Assembly (NCBI GenBank): GCA_963783245.1
Contig: CAWAMS010000004.1
Span: 62,001 to 126,000 of the forward strand
Direction of reading: 5' to 3'
DNA from: Bog-473 sp963783245
GTDB lineage: Bacteria; Actinomycetota; Acidimicrobiia; Acidimicrobiales; RAAP-2
DNA length: 64,000 nucleotides
Numbering within the stretch: the first letter of the stretch is position 1; every line of letters begins with the position of its first letter. Under the pieces are notes generated by a model. It was not told where the DNA came from. It made no database searches and saw nothing but the letters and a program-made list of their open reading frames with translations. Position numbers and translations under genes: made by a program. Of the stretch, positions 18,475 through 28,544 are shown in pieces.

Positions 18475-19450
18475 TCAATTCCAGGGAAGTGCCGCCCGTT
18501 TTCCCCAGTAGGTCACGGCGTCTTCTCGGATCGTGTCGAGGTGTTCGAGCAGCGCTGGTCGCAGCCGGACTGCAGGCGCAGCCACGTTGCTGGAGAGCTC
18601 GGGCACGGTCGTGGCACCGCTGAGGACGACGTCCACCCACGGTTGCGCGAGGACGACGCCGAGCGCCAGTGCATCGGGAGTGCACTCGGCTCGGCGTGCT
18701 GTCTTTAGGAGCTCGGGAATCCGTCCACGTGTCGTGAGCCTTCCGTTGGCCAATGCCTCCTTAATGATGACACCGAGCCCGGCGGCGTGTGCGGCTGCGA
18801 GCGCGGGACCGGCAGAAGTCTCGAGCAGGTTCCATGTCGCTTGCACGGTATCGAATCCGCCGACCTCGAGGGCGCGCTCGATCGTCCTGGCTTGATCCGG
18901 GCCCGTCACAGAGAGTCCGACGGAGACCCCGCCCGCCCGCACGCGGGCGAGTTCATCGAGCACGCCACGATCGTCCAACACTCCACTCTCAAGGGTGGCT
19001 GAGTGAATTTGGTAGAGGCGCAGGTGTGGTGCCAGCAGTTCTCGGCTCTCAGCCAGTTGACGGCGGAGCGTGGCGAGGGAGAGATCCTTGACTTCGTGCA
19101 CGGTGGCATCCACCCGCCAATTGGCGGTGTAGGTATAACCCCATTTTGAACCCACTGTGACGTCGGCAGCGGTAAGTCCCCGGAGTGAGAGCCAATCGGA
19201 CAGGAACGCCTCGGCCCGTCCGTAGGATCGGGCCGCATCGAAATAACGGATGCCCGAGTCGTACGCCGCGTCGAGGGCGGCATGCGCTGCCTGCTCCATC
19301 GATGCTTCGTCCGTGCGCCCGGCCAAGTCGGAAGCCATGGCCGATGGTGATATAGCCGGGCCTACCGAGAGCAGCGAGGCCGAGGCCCAGCCGACTTGCC
19401 GCGAGCCGCGTGCCGATGTCCGTGCGAACGCTATCCACCCGGGACACCAC
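18475..19450 (-). pseudogene. aldo/keto reductase, N-terminal frameshift
   Basis: The main frame (from 19338) encodes about 285 residues of an aldo/keto reductase barrel: GIRYFDAARSYGRAEAFLSD with the conserved Asp and Tyr, GSKWGYTY with the conserved Lys, LYQIHSATLESG with the His region, and a C-terminal cofactor region (VVLSGATTVPEL). The family N-terminus is missing from this frame but is present just upstream in another: SRLGLGLAALGRPGYITIGH. The frames switch at about 19331-19340, one extra base or two missing. Repaired length about 325 residues, normal for the family. Probably an NADPH-dependent oxidoreductase of the D-threo-aldose 1-dehydrogenase-like group; a sequencing error is possible. 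Confidence 0.78.
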
Positions 19451-19552
19451 GTCTGGGCGCCGGGCGGTCCGGGAACTCGATCATCGACTGTGGCTACGCT
19501 GAGTTGGTGGCATCGTGGGTCCGATATTCAAGCAAGAGTTGCGGAGACGAAC

Positions 19553-20341
19553 ATGGCTGATGCAGTGAACATACGCGAAATCTGGGGCATCCTCGATCCG
19601 ATGGTCCTCGAACGAATAGTGGTCGTGTCACCGCACTTCGACGATGCAGCGTTGGGTGCAGCCCACCTTCTGACGACGTACCCCGGCAGCACCGTCATCA
19701 CAGTTCTGGGTGGGCAGCCGCCCGCGTATCCAGAACACGTCACGCCATGGGACGAGGCGGGTGGGTTCATGACCGGTGACGACGTGGTTTCGGCCCGACG
19801 TGAGGAGGACCGTCAGGCGATGGAATTCGTCAAGGCCACACCCGTCTGGCTGGAGTTTCCCGACCACCAGTATTTGGCTGTCGAGGATCGTCCCACGCCC
19901 TCTGATGTGGGTCCCGTGCTGGAGCAGGCGATTGCAGACGCCAACCCGACTGCGGTCTTCTTGCCGATGGGAATTGCCAACCCGGATCACGTCTTGACGC
20001 ATGAGGCGGGTCTCATGGCTCGGCGCCAGATGATCGGGAGCGGGAGCAAGGCCACATGGTTCTGTTACGAAGACCACGGGTATAAGCATCTGCCGGGGAA
20101 TCTGGCCTGGAGAATTTCCAAACTGTTCCGCTCCGGCATCTGGCCCACGCCCTCGATCGTGCCGATCGACCTCGATATGAACCAGAAGCGGACACTCATC
20201 GCTCTTTACAAGACGCAAGTGGCACCGCTCGAGCAGGATCACATGCTCAAGGAGCGTCTCGACGCGAATGTCCCCGAGCAGTACTGGCGGCTTTCGCCAC
20301 CCGTTCCTGTCATCGAGTCAATGCTGTTGACTGACGACTAG
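19553..20341 (+). CDS. PIG-L/LmbE family deacetylase
   Basis: 262 residues; ATG 19553 has GGAG six bases upstream. Motif SPHFDDAALGAAHLL (about residues 26-40) is the zinc-binding HxDD signature of the PIG-L family (the usual Pro-Asp-Asp-Glu reads Phe-Asp-Asp-Ala here) and ANPDHVLTHE near residue 150 supplies the later His. Members remove N-acetyl groups from GlcNAc-type substrates, including MshB in mycothiol biosynthesis and Mca in mycothiol-conjugate processing. The active-site Glu after HxDD is replaced by Ala in this reading, so exact activity is uncertain. It converges with the next gene with 34 bases between. Confidence 0.82.
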   Translation: MADAVNIREIWGILDPMVLERIVVVSPHFDDAALGAAHLLTTYPGSTVITVLGGQPPAYPEHVTPWDEAGGFMTGDDVVSARREEDRQAMEFVKATPVWLEFPDHQYLAVEDRPTPSDVGPVLEQAIADANPTAVFLPMGIANPDHVLTHEAGLMARRQMIGSGSKATWFCYEDHGYKHLPGNLAWRISKLFRSGIWPTPSIVPIDLDMNQKRTLIALYKTQVAPLEQDHMLKERLDANVPEQYWRLSPPVPVIESMLLTDD

Positions 20342-20375
20342 TCACCTGCGGAGGTCTTTCGTCGGCGGGGTTCTT

Positions 20376-21467
20376 CTACGAGAGGGAGGCCGGATCGACG
20401 CCGACCCCGCCGCCCTCGCTGCTCGCATAGGCCGCAAGGGCGAATCGAAGGACGTCTACGGCCTCGTCGGCGCTCCAAAGGAGTGGGCCTTCGCCGGTGT
20501 GGAGCCAACGAAGCCAGTGGCGTCCCGAGTCCCGGAAGCTGCTGGCCCAGTCATCATCGAGGGCGTGATACGAGCGCATCTCGCCTTCGGCGTAGACGTC
20601 GAGGCTCGGCTGTTGTATACCTCGACCGGTGCAGCGGTTGACACGGGCGTAGCCCTGGTGACCTGTGACCTCCCACCGCTCGTCGTTGGTGTAGTAGTCA
20701 GAGCGCAGGTACATGGACGGTGCGAGCGTGATGTCCCAGACTCCCCGAATCCCGTTCTCGTGTTCCCAGAGGATGGTCGTCGGGGCGTCGACCTCAATCG
20801 TCGGGATGACCTCGGTGGTGCCGATCCAGGCCCGCACCTCCTTGATGGGTCCGAAGAGCCACAGCGCGGTCGCCAACTTGTGCCACCCGTCATCGAAGAC
20901 CAGGACGCCGCGTCCGTTCCTCATCTGCTGGAACTGCCACTCGTAGCTACTGGCGGGAACGTCCCATCCGCCTCGGCCGCTGCCCACCATCTTCATGTGG
21001 TAGCCGCTCACCTGACCCAGGACACCTGACTCGACCGTCTCCTTGAGCTTCCGCAGCGGCTCGTAGAAGAGATAATTCTCCATCACCCGGAACATACGGT
21101 CGTTGGCACGGGCTGCGCTCAGCATCTTCTCGGCGCTCGCGATGTCGTTGCACATGGGCTTTTGCAGATTGACGTGCCAACCGTTGTCGAGGAGTTCGAT
21201 GACGCCGTCGACGTGCAGGGGGATGGGCAGCAACGCCTCCACAGCGTCGACTTCGAGCCCGCTGGCGGCGAGCTCTGCGGTCGTTGCGAAGGTGCGTGCC
21301 TCGGGCCAGTCAGCCTGGCGTTGTGCACGACGCTCTTCACTGGGGTCGACTAGGGCGACGACCTCCACGTCGGGATTGTCGATGTAGGCCCGGACGTTCA
21401 GGTCGTAGATCCGGCCAAGTCCGACGAATGCGGCTCGGACGGGACGGTCGTATGGTTGAAATGTCAT
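20376..21467 (-). CDS. Gfo/Idh/MocA family oxidoreductase
   Basis: 363 residues. N-terminal Rossmann fold with VRAAFVGLGRIYDLN (10-24; the glycine-rich NAD(P) loop), VDPSEERRAQ after the second strand, and NLQKPM (about residue 98), the equivalent of the family EKP motif. The C-terminal alpha/beta domain (about 125-345) has GVLVFDDGWHKLATALWLFG, matching the conserved substrate-side D-x-G-x-H motif, so the catalytic His is present. Such enzymes oxidise or reduce sugars, inositols or related polyols. It starts back to back with the P450 at 21725, sharing a 257-base divergent region in which I see no clear promoter. Confidence 0.9.
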   Translation of the reverse strand: MTFQPYDRPVRAAFVGLGRIYDLNVRAYIDNPDVEVVALVDPSEERRAQRQADWPEARTFATTAELAASGLEVDAVEALLPIPLHVDGVIELLDNGWHVNLQKPMCNDIASAEKMLSAARANDRMFRVMENYLFYEPLRKLKETVESGVLGQVSGYHMKMVGSGRGGWDVPASSYEWQFQQMRNGRGVLVFDDGWHKLATALWLFGPIKEVRAWIGTTEVIPTIEVDAPTTILWEHENGIRGVWDITLAPSMYLRSDYYTNDERWEVTGHQGYARVNRCTGRGIQQPSLDVYAEGEMRSYHALDDDWASSFRDSGRHWLRWLHTGEGPLLWSADEAVDVLRFALAAYASSEGGGVGVDPASLS

Positions 21468-21724
21468 GAGGTATTCGCTTCCAGTTCGGGCGGGGCCGGG
21501 CGGTGGCCCGATCGATCGGTGGGGACCCTATCCCGGCGGTCGAGGACCTGTCCATGAGGCCGAGCGGATCTCTGAGGTGCTTCGATCTCGGGAGCGTGGC
21601 GGCGTTGACGGGGGCGTTCGAACACCCCGACATGCTCACCAGCTGCCACGATTGCTTCGCCGTGTAGTTTTGGGCTGCGTGGTCCGATGAGACAGCTACG
21701 GCTGGTCGAGATGGAGGGAATCCA

Positions 21725-22948
21725 GTGAGCGAGGAGCGGCCTGTCGTCCCGTTCGATCATCACTCACCGGAATTCGCCGCTGATCCTGTCGGTGCCCTCG
21801 GATCTCTCCGCGAGACATGTCCGGTCGTGTGGTCCGAGTCGTACGGTGGCTTCTGGGTCCTCACACGCTATGCGGACGTGAGCAACGTGCTGAGTGACGC
21901 AACGACCTTTTCGTCACGGCACGACCTCGAGCCGGGAAGCGCGTATCAAGGGGCCTCGATTCCGCCCCCACCGATGCGATTCGTCCCCCTCGAGCTCGAC
22001 CCCCCGGATTTCCTCCCCTACCGACGGCTCTTGAACCCCAGCTTTTCGCCGGCTGCCGTGGCCCGCCAACGACCGCTGGTTGAAAAGGTCACGGATTGGT
22101 GCATCGACCAGGTGAAGGAGATCGGCCGTCTTGACTTCGTGGATGATCTCACGAGCCCGGTGCCCGCCATGGTGACGCTTGGGCTCCTGGGACTGCCGAT
22201 TGAGGATTGGCCCCGCCATGCAGCGGCATGGCACGGATCGGTGGCGCACCCTCCCGCGAGTGCTGCACATGCGGAGGCGGTGGCGGCGCAGATGTCCATT
22301 CGTGAGGACTTGGCCGGGGAAGTCGAGAGGCGGCGGGCTCAGCCGGAACGGGAGCGGTCCGGCCTCATCGACGTCTGCGTCGACGCGGAGATCGACGGCG
22401 CGCCGATCGATCAGAAGACGTTGGTCGACATCTTCGTCCTCGTCCTTGCCGGTGGCGTCGACACGACGACCGGTGCCGCCGCCGGTGCCCTGGCATATCT
22501 GAGCGAGCATCACGATGATCGCCGTCGTCTCATTGCAGAGCCCGATTTGATCGGCCGGGCATGCGAAGAGTTTCTTCGTTGGATCACGCCGTCGCCGGTT
22601 CTCGGACGCACGGTCAACATGGCCACGGAAATCGGAGGGTACCGCATCGCCCGGGAAGAGCGCGTCATGGCGAACCTTTTCGCGGCAAATCGCGATCCGA
22701 TTGCATTTGAACGGCCAGGGGAAGTCGAGTTCGACCGCCCCGACAATCGCCATGCTTCGTTCGGGTTCGGCATCCATCGGTGCATTGGCGCGAATCTCGC
22801 CCGCATGGAGATCCAGGTGATGATCAGCCGGGTGCTGGCACGCATACCTGACTACGAGGTCGAGGCCGAAGGAGTCGAGCGCTATCGGACCGCCGGGATC
22901 CAGAATGGGTACATCTCCGTACCGGCGAGGTTCTCTCCGTCCGGCTGA
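21725..22948 (+). CDS. cytochrome P450
   Basis: 407 residues from a GTG preceded by GAGGGA. I-helix oxygen-activation motif AGGVDTT (242-248), ExxR in EFLR (282-285), heme-binding loop FGFGIHRCIGANLAR with the axial Cys353. Length and motifs are those of a soluble bacterial class I P450 needing ferredoxin and reductase, neither of which is nearby. Resembles members that hydroxylate terpenoids, steroids or fatty acids. It is divergent from the Gfo/Idh/MocA gene and convergent with the flavin-type protein gene at 23010. Confidence 0.95.
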   Translation: MSEERPVVPFDHHSPEFAADPVGALGSLRETCPVVWSESYGGFWVLTRYADVSNVLSDATTFSSRHDLEPGSAYQGASIPPPPMRFVPLELDPPDFLPYRRLLNPSFSPAAVARQRPLVEKVTDWCIDQVKEIGRLDFVDDLTSPVPAMVTLGLLGLPIEDWPRHAAAWHGSVAHPPASAAHAEAVAAQMSIREDLAGEVERRRAQPERERSGLIDVCVDAEIDGAPIDQKTLVDIFVLVLAGGVDTTTGAAAGALAYLSEHHDDRRRLIAEPDLIGRACEEFLRWITPSPVLGRTVNMATEIGGYRIAREERVMANLFAANRDPIAFERPGEVEFDRPDNRHASFGFGIHRCIGANLARMEIQVMISRVLARIPDYEVEAEGVERYRTAGIQNGYISVPARFSPSG

Positions 22949-23009
22949 TGTCTGTTTTTCAACCTCTCGGACTCGCTGCGCCACATCCCGGGGTACACCA
23001 GATCAGCAT

Positions 23010-24071
23010 TCAGGCCGTATCGAGCGGAGTGGCCGGTCGGTGGTTCTGGGTTGTGGCCTGTGTGCGCACCAGCGATCCTTCGGTCGGCCCGGGCGGCTCC
23101 CCCGGCACCTGCGGGAGGGCGAGGCCTCGTCGGGCCAACTCCTTTTCCAGCCGTTCCATCAGTGCGGCCTTCGTCGCAGGCTGTGGCGTCCAGAGCTGAG
23201 CCGGATCGGCCATGAGGGGCAGATCGGGCAGCCTGCGCTCCACGATGAAGTGGGCGCTGTCTGCTGTGCGCGTCACCTGGCCGACAAATGTTCCACGGCC
23301 GGAAAAGCACAGGGAGGCGGGACCGAGTGGCTTCCAGGGTGCTCCCCTTGGAACATCGAGCGTGAACCCGTCGTCCGTGAGGGTGGCCCCCCGAATCCGG
23401 AAGGGGAGTGGAAATCCGTCGTCGTCACAGATGGTCAGATGCCCGGCGAGTCCCTGTTCGAGCACCTCATGGGCCCGCGGCCGCCAGTCCGCGGGCCGGG
23501 GCCAGTCGGAGGCCGGCGTCGGGGGCCCGGCAGGCGGGGGATCGGATTGGGGGAACGTCGTCCCCTCCGGCGCGCGCCAACGTGCTGGTTCGGTATCCAG
23601 ATCGTCGACCCCTGGCCACCAGGCGATGTGGGAGGGCGTGGTCTGGACGATGATGCGGGCCCAGTACCACACGGCTTGGCGCACGCTCGACCAGGGAATT
23701 CCGCCGGAGGTTACCGGAAGGCGGGCGGCGGTCTCTGCGAGGTAGCGCTCCAGATTGGCCTGAATGTCCGCGTCGCGGACCGCACCGAATCCGGCGACGG
23801 AGACCACCGGTTCCCCCGGGTTCCCGTTGCCCTCCAGGAGGAGTCCGACTTTGGGGTTGTGTCGCACGCGATTGGCCTTGGCCGGGTAGGCAAGCCCGGT
23901 CGCCACGTCTATGGTTCCCCCATCCGGTTCGACGAACGCAAAGAGTGGCGTGTCGAGAGGGACACCCTTGGCCGTGACGGATGCGAACTCGGTGTAGAGC
24001 GACGTGGCGAGGACGTCGGCCACATCCTCTGGGAGTTCCGGGAAGGCCCGTTGAGCGAGTGAGAGCGACAT
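23010..24071 (-). CDS. pyridoxamine 5'-phosphate oxidase-like (split-barrel) protein
   Basis: 353 residues, longer than single-domain members. Residues about 20-130 have the split-barrel flavin-binding pattern: YTEFASVTAKGVPLDTPLFA, then DVATGLAYPAKANRVRHNPKVGLLLE, typical of PPOX/F420-type nucleotide-binding folds that contact substrate with residues near the 'KxxRxRxxP' turn. A Pro-rich linker (about 178-200) leads to a second, similar barrel (AGHLTICDDDGFPLPFRIRG; ASLCFSGRGTFVGQVTR). It is 15 bases after the SnoaL-like gene, so the two form an operon. Function is probably a flavin- or F420-linked reductase or a binding protein; the exact cofactor cannot be read. Confidence 0.75.
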   Translation of the reverse strand: MSLSLAQRAFPELPEDVADVLATSLYTEFASVTAKGVPLDTPLFAFVEPDGGTIDVATGLAYPAKANRVRHNPKVGLLLEGNGNPGEPVVSVAGFGAVRDADIQANLERYLAETAARLPVTSGGIPWSSVRQAVWYWARIIVQTTPSHIAWWPGVDDLDTEPARWRAPEGTTFPQSDPPPAGPPTPASDWPRPADWRPRAHEVLEQGLAGHLTICDDDGFPLPFRIRGATLTDDGFTLDVPRGAPWKPLGPASLCFSGRGTFVGQVTRTADSAHFIVERRLPDLPLMADPAQLWTPQPATKAALMERLEKELARRGLALPQVPGEPPGPTEGSLVRTQATTQNHRPATPLDTA

Positions 24072-24086
24072 GCAGGTCTCTTCGCC

Positions 24087-24614
24087 TCAGCGGGTGGGGT
24101 TTCCGAGGTGTTCCTGGCCGCCGACCGGCATCCGTACCGGCGAGAAGGTGCGGATCTCTGTTGCCTCTCGGTTGGGATGATCGACTTTGAGAAGTCGGGA
24201 TAGGTAGACGGACGCGATGCGCCATTCATCGTCTTTGCGGTACTTCTCGTGATAGTGGCCGTACCCGGTAAAGGAGGAGAGAGGGTGTCCGACCGGTCGC
24301 TCGAGGAGGTCGGACATGGGCCAAATGCCCGATGCTGTCCGTGGGCCGCTGAGGGTGATCTCGGGGGTGTGCCCGTGATGCACCGACGTGACGTCGCCCA
24401 GAATGACCTTAAGGCCGCGCACGAAGTCATCGACCGATGCATACCGTGAAACTTGGCCGGGAACGACACCTTCGAAACCAAAGGTGCAATCCGCAGTGAA
24501 CACATTCGGCAGGAACTCCCATTGTTTTGTGTCGATATAGCGGAAATAGCGCGCTTTGAGTTGCTTGATTTCCTCAATGGCCAGCAGTGCCTCCAGCCCA
24601 CCAATTTCGGTCAC
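24087..24614 (-). CDS. SnoaL/NTF2-like protein
   Basis: 175 residues with the cone-shaped SnoaL fold pattern: LLAIEEIKQLKARYFRYIDT at the start, FTADCTFGF with the Asp, then a conserved His region (SVHHGHTPEITL) and C-terminal YHEKYRKDDEWRIASVYLSR. Members of this group act as ring-processing cyclases, isomerases or dehydratases, or only bind hydrophobic ligands. It heads a two-gene leftward operon with the split-barrel protein. A second, unrelated-looking SnoaL-type protein occurs at 36859. Confidence 0.85.
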   Translation of the reverse strand: MTEIGGLEALLAIEEIKQLKARYFRYIDTKQWEFLPNVFTADCTFGFEGVVPGQVSRYASVDDFVRGLKVILGDVTSVHHGHTPEITLSGPRTASGIWPMSDLLERPVGHPLSSFTGYGHYHEKYRKDDEWRIASVYLSRLLKVDHPNREATEIRTFSPVRMPVGGQEHLGNPTR

Positions 24615-25566
24615 GTCCGCCCCTTCTCGTGCGATGCCTGAGCCTCATCAGAGTATCCGTGGCTTCCCTTCCGGGTCGTCCCGGTTCAGCCTCACGAACT
24701 GGCGGGCCGGGTGCCGTCAACGTGAGGGGGTGCCCGCCTCACGAAGACCACCCGGGCGGTGCCGACAGGGGATCTGAGGCGCCTGAGGCGGCCATCTGCA
24801 CAACGTTCGCCCTGGCCATGGGCCGAAACCGTCGGTCCACGAAAAGGTGCGAGGTCGCTCCAGTATTCCGTGCTCAAATGAGCTGCGGGGCAAGGGATCA
24901 GGGGACGTGGAGCCCGGGCAGAGGGGCCTCCGACCATGCTGGACACCATTCGGGCGCAACGTGGCGGGCAACGGCGGTGTACGCTCGCCGGGTTCACACA
25001 GATTTCACGCGCGCCGGTCACCATTTCGCTTTTTGCCGGCCAGTCTTTATACGCTAGGTGTCCAGAGTCGGATCGCTACGCATCGCACTGGAGGCCGCAA
25101 GACGTGGAGGTGAGCCCGGGGGAACGCTGTTGCTCGTTGCGCAGCGGGTGGCCATCAGCGGAACGGGACGCCCCGAAGGCGGCACGTGTCTAGTCAGAAC
25201 CCAGGTATCTCTGCCGCCGGGAGAGCTCTGGGGAGAACGGCCCTCGATCCTGCCTCGGGACCCGCGGCCATCGGGGGAATGCTCCAGGCCGGGAACCTTG
25301 AAGACGACTGCGGGGATGAGACGACGGGGGCGCGATCGAGACTCTCCGAGGCAGTCTCGGATATCACGAAGCTCGCACACGCGCTAGAGGTACTCGCGGT
25401 GACTGTGAGGCCCGAGGCGGACGAATTTGGATCGAGATGCCCGCGTACCCGCCATCGGCGTTTATCTCCCGCAGAGAGTGGATCATCAAGAGGCAAGCTG
25501 AATCCGGAGCTTTGACGATATCGTGCGGTCCGATGGCAATCGGGGATCCACCGTGCTGATTGAGGC
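24615..25566. other. 950-base region without a recognisable gene
   Basis: No known family, RNA gene or mobile element is visible. Two stretches look faintly protein-like on the plus strand in different frames: one from GTG 25058 (SLRIALEAARRGGEPGGTLL) and one near 25340-25420 (SEAVSDITKLAHALEVLAVT). They could be the remains of a decayed or frameshifted gene. The region also holds the divergent promoters for the SnoaL-like gene and the CoA-transferase gene, but no confident -35/-10 pair was found. Confidence 0.4.
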
Positions 25567-27888
25567 ATGGGCGTGACGGGGCCGATCGACGGCCTACGGG
25601 TCGTGGACTGCTCGCATGGCACCGCAGGCCCCCGGCTCACCGGGATGCTGGCCGACTACGGCGCGGATGTCGTCTGGATCGAGCCGCCCGGAGGAGATCC
25701 CTTGCGAACCGGCATGCCTGCTGCCGCCGCCGTCTTCAATCGGGGAAAACGGAGCATCACGCTCGATCTCGGCGACGCCTCCCACCGCGATGAAGTGCGA
25801 CGTCTCGTCGCTCGTGCCGACGTCTTCGTCGAGAGCTGGCGTCCCGGCGTTGCCCGTCGCCTGGGGCTTGATGTTGCGACGTTGTGCCAAGTGAATGCGC
25901 GCCTGGTGTACTGCTCCATCTCGGGATTCGGCCAGCACGGAGCCCACGCTGACACACCAGGCTATGAATCTCTGGTCCATGCCCTTGCCGGGACCATGGC
26001 GGAGCAGGCCGGGTTGCGGGAGGGCCCCATTTACCCCGGACTGCCCTTCGCAGCTATTGGCGCCGCGTACCTCGGGGCGATCGGCGTCCTCGCAGCCCTC
26101 TACCGGGGTGCTGCGGACTCGAAGTGCCGTCATGTCGAGACATCCCTCTTCGATGGGGCATTGGCCTATCGTTCCGGGAGTCTCGGCGAGAGCGATCATT
26201 CGGTGGCGGCGATGGCCACGCGTGGCGAGGAGCGTGCGCCGACAACCGAGGGCACGCGGATCGTGACGCGGTCATTCGAATGTGCGGACGGCGAATTCGT
26301 GGGCATCCATACGGCTGCGGTCGGGGCCTTCGGTCGCCTCATGAAGGTGCTTGGCCTCGAGGATCGGATTCCGCCCAGTGAGTCGGGACTCGATCTCGGT
26401 GTCCCTCTCGAGCCCGATCAGGTGCATATCCTGACCGACGAAATTCCCCGCCTTCTCGCGTCGAGACCGCGCCGGTACTGGGTCGAGCAGCTCATGGCCG
26501 CCGATGTGTGTGTCGTCGAACACCTTCATCCGACCGAGGCGTACGACACTCCGCAGGTACAGCACAACGACATGGTGCTGCACCTGAACGATCCAGTGCT
26601 CGGACCGGTGAGTCAGATTGCACCCGCGGCGAAGTTCTCCTCGAGTACCCAGGTCGTCCGCACACCGGCGCCGCGCATCGGGGAGCACAACGACGAGGTG
26701 CTCGCCAACGCGGCGGGGTGGCAGGAACGAGCAGATCCCGCGCCGTCCCCCCGCAACGCCGGTGCGTTGCTCGAGGGAGTTCGGATCCTCGATGTTGGCG
26801 CGTATTTCGCGGGTCCCTATTCGTCACGTCTGCTGGCGGACTTCGGGGCGGACGTGATCAAGCTGGAGCCGGTGCAGGGGGATCCGATGAGGGGATTCGT
26901 CACCACGTTCAACGTGGCTCAAGCCGGCAAACGCGGGCTGGCCGCCGATCTGAAGGATCCTTCGCTCAAACGAGCCTTGGGAAAGTTGATCGAATGGGCC
27001 GACGTCGTGCACCACAATCTGCGCCCGGGTGCAGCCGAGAGACTTGGTCTTGACTATGGGACGGTCAGTCGGCTCAACCCCAGGGCGGTCTACCTCTATG
27101 CCCCGGGCTGGGGCGCACAGGGTCCGTTCGCCATGCGCCAGAGTTTTGCTCCGATGCTTTCAGGATACGCAGGTGTGACGTACGAGGTGGCCGGAAAGTT
27201 CAACGTCCCGCTGCCGCCCGTCGCCCACGAGGATCCGGGAAACGGCATGCTCGGAGCTGTCGCCATGCTCTTGGCGCTGCTGCAACGGCAGAAGACCCAC
27301 GCCGGCTGCTACGTGGAGAATCCCCAACTGAATGCGACTCTGGCGCATACGGCGCACATCGTGCGGAAAGAGAATGGCGACGTGGTGGGTGCGGAGTGGC
27401 TGGACCCATTACAGCTCGGGATCGGAGTCTTCGACCGCCTCTACGAGACATCCGACGGATGGGTGTGTATCACCGTGCCCGATCTTCCGACCAGGGTGGC
27501 ATTGTGCGAGCTCCTCATGGTGCCCCTGACGGGTAGTGAGGACGTGATGGCGAACGCCTTGACCAACGCGTTCGCCGGCCGTGAGACATCGTCCCTCCTG
27601 CTGGAGCTCGCTGCAGTGGGAGTGGCGGCCGTCGCGCCGGTTGATCACTACATCCATGCACTCCTGAACGATCCCGCGCAACGACGCACCGGTCGTATCG
27701 TCGAGTACGAGACCGCCCATCTCGGAAAGGTGAGAGAGGTCGGTCGGCTCGTGCGTATCAGCAACGCGCAGGAGCCGGCACACGTGCCGGCTCCCGGGCT
27801 CGGCCAGCACACGGGCGAGATCCTGTCGTGGCTCGGCTACAGCGAAAGTGAGATTGCTGCGCTCCGGGCACGGCGCGCGGTGCGCTGA
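25567..27888 (+). CDS. double-length class III CoA-transferase (two CaiB/BaiF domains)
   Basis: 773 residues made of two family III CoA-transferase halves, about 5-375 and 400-770. Each half has the N-terminal Rossmann motif (GLRVVDCSHGTAGPRLTGML / GVRILDVGAYFAGPYSSRLL), the G-A-D-V-x-x-I/K-E-P-P/V-x-G-D-P segment and the RPG segment. The segment that normally carries the catalytic acid reads VETSLFDG in half one and VENPQLNA in half two, so the second half has no Asp there. Enzymes of the family move CoA between carboxylates or act as racemases such as AMACR. It converges with the MDMPI-like gene after 20 bases. Confidence 0.9.
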   Translation: MGVTGPIDGLRVVDCSHGTAGPRLTGMLADYGADVVWIEPPGGDPLRTGMPAAAAVFNRGKRSITLDLGDASHRDEVRRLVARADVFVESWRPGVARRLGLDVATLCQVNARLVYCSISGFGQHGAHADTPGYESLVHALAGTMAEQAGLREGPIYPGLPFAAIGAAYLGAIGVLAALYRGAADSKCRHVETSLFDGALAYRSGSLGESDHSVAAMATRGEERAPTTEGTRIVTRSFECADGEFVGIHTAAVGAFGRLMKVLGLEDRIPPSESGLDLGVPLEPDQVHILTDEIPRLLASRPRRYWVEQLMAADVCVVEHLHPTEAYDTPQVQHNDMVLHLNDPVLGPVSQIAPAAKFSSSTQVVRTPAPRIGEHNDEVLANAAGWQERADPAPSPRNAGALLEGVRILDVGAYFAGPYSSRLLADFGADVIKLEPVQGDPMRGFVTTFNVAQAGKRGLAADLKDPSLKRALGKLIEWADVVHHNLRPGAAERLGLDYGTVSRLNPRAVYLYAPGWGAQGPFAMRQSFAPMLSGYAGVTYEVAGKFNVPLPPVAHEDPGNGMLGAVAMLLALLQRQKTHAGCYVENPQLNATLAHTAHIVRKENGDVVGAEWLDPLQLGIGVFDRLYETSDGWVCITVPDLPTRVALCELLMVPLTGSEDVMANALTNAFAGRETSSLLLELAAVGVAAVAPVDHYIHALLNDPAQRRTGRIVEYETAHLGKVREVGRLVRISNAQEPAHVPAPGLGQHTGEILSWLGYSESEIAALRARRAVR

Positions 27889-27908
27889 GGGAGCGCCGAC
27901 GTCGTGGC

Positions 27909-28544
27909 CTAAAAGACCGGAAACACCCCGTCGATGCTGCGCTCGCGACGAGCGAGCGCACGCAAGACCGCGAGGTCTCCGTGACGCCGGCGGGCGACGT
28001 CGGTCAGGCAGGGGATGACCAGGTCGTATGCCGCCGGCGGTAGCTCGGGGGTCGCGATGGAAATGCTTGCGGCGAGGTCATCGGCGTGGGCGAGGAGTTC
28101 GACCAAACGGGTAACGAGAAAGCCGTCCAACGTCATGTCGAATTTTCCGAGGACCAGAACGCGGCGGCCCTCCGACTGTGCGGCCAGCGAGATGGCGAGG
28201 CCCGAAACTGCCGATGCGGCGTCGGCGGCCAGGGCGGCGGCGCCTCGCAGCGAGCTCGCGTGCGCTCTCTCGCGTACGTCCTCGTGGCCCTCATGGTCGA
28301 GGTCGAGCGTCTGTCCGGAGTAATAGCGAGAAGGCTCGAGCGTCCGCGTACCCGGCGGCTCCTCTTCCTCGAGGCACGAGACGAGCATTTCGATGCCCGA
28401 ACCCACGAGGTGGGCGGCGATGGCGCCGACCGTCATGCCGCGGGATTTCCCGGAGGCTTCCCACTGAACCGCCACGGCCGGGAGAGCGACGAGTTCCGCC
28501 GCCACGGTTGCTGCATCGAGAAAAGCCGTGCGGGTCTCGTTCAT
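27909..28544 (-). CDS. mycothiol-dependent maleylpyruvate isomerase-like (DinB-fold) protein
   Basis: 211 residues. The start ATG overlaps the stop of the upstream DsbA-type gene (ATGA), indicating translational coupling. The four-helix DinB fold is suggested by TVGAIAAHLVGSG (first His) and RLVELLAHADDLAAS (Glu and second His), the three-residue metal site of MDMPI-type proteins. These use mycothiol or another low-molecular-weight thiol in actinobacteria. C-terminus RRRHGDLAVLRALARRER is the usual amphipathic end. With a DsbA-like partner, a thiol-linked isomerase, transferase or repair role fits; substrate unknown. Confidence 0.8.
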   Translation of the reverse strand: MNETRTAFLDAATVAAELVALPAVAVQWEASGKSRGMTVGAIAAHLVGSGIEMLVSCLEEEEPPGTRTLEPSRYYSGQTLDLDHEGHEDVRERAHASSLRGAAALAADAASAVSGLAISLAAQSEGRRVLVLGKFDMTLDGFLVTRLVELLAHADDLAASISIATPELPPAAYDLVIPCLTDVARRRHGDLAVLRALARRERSIDGVFPVF

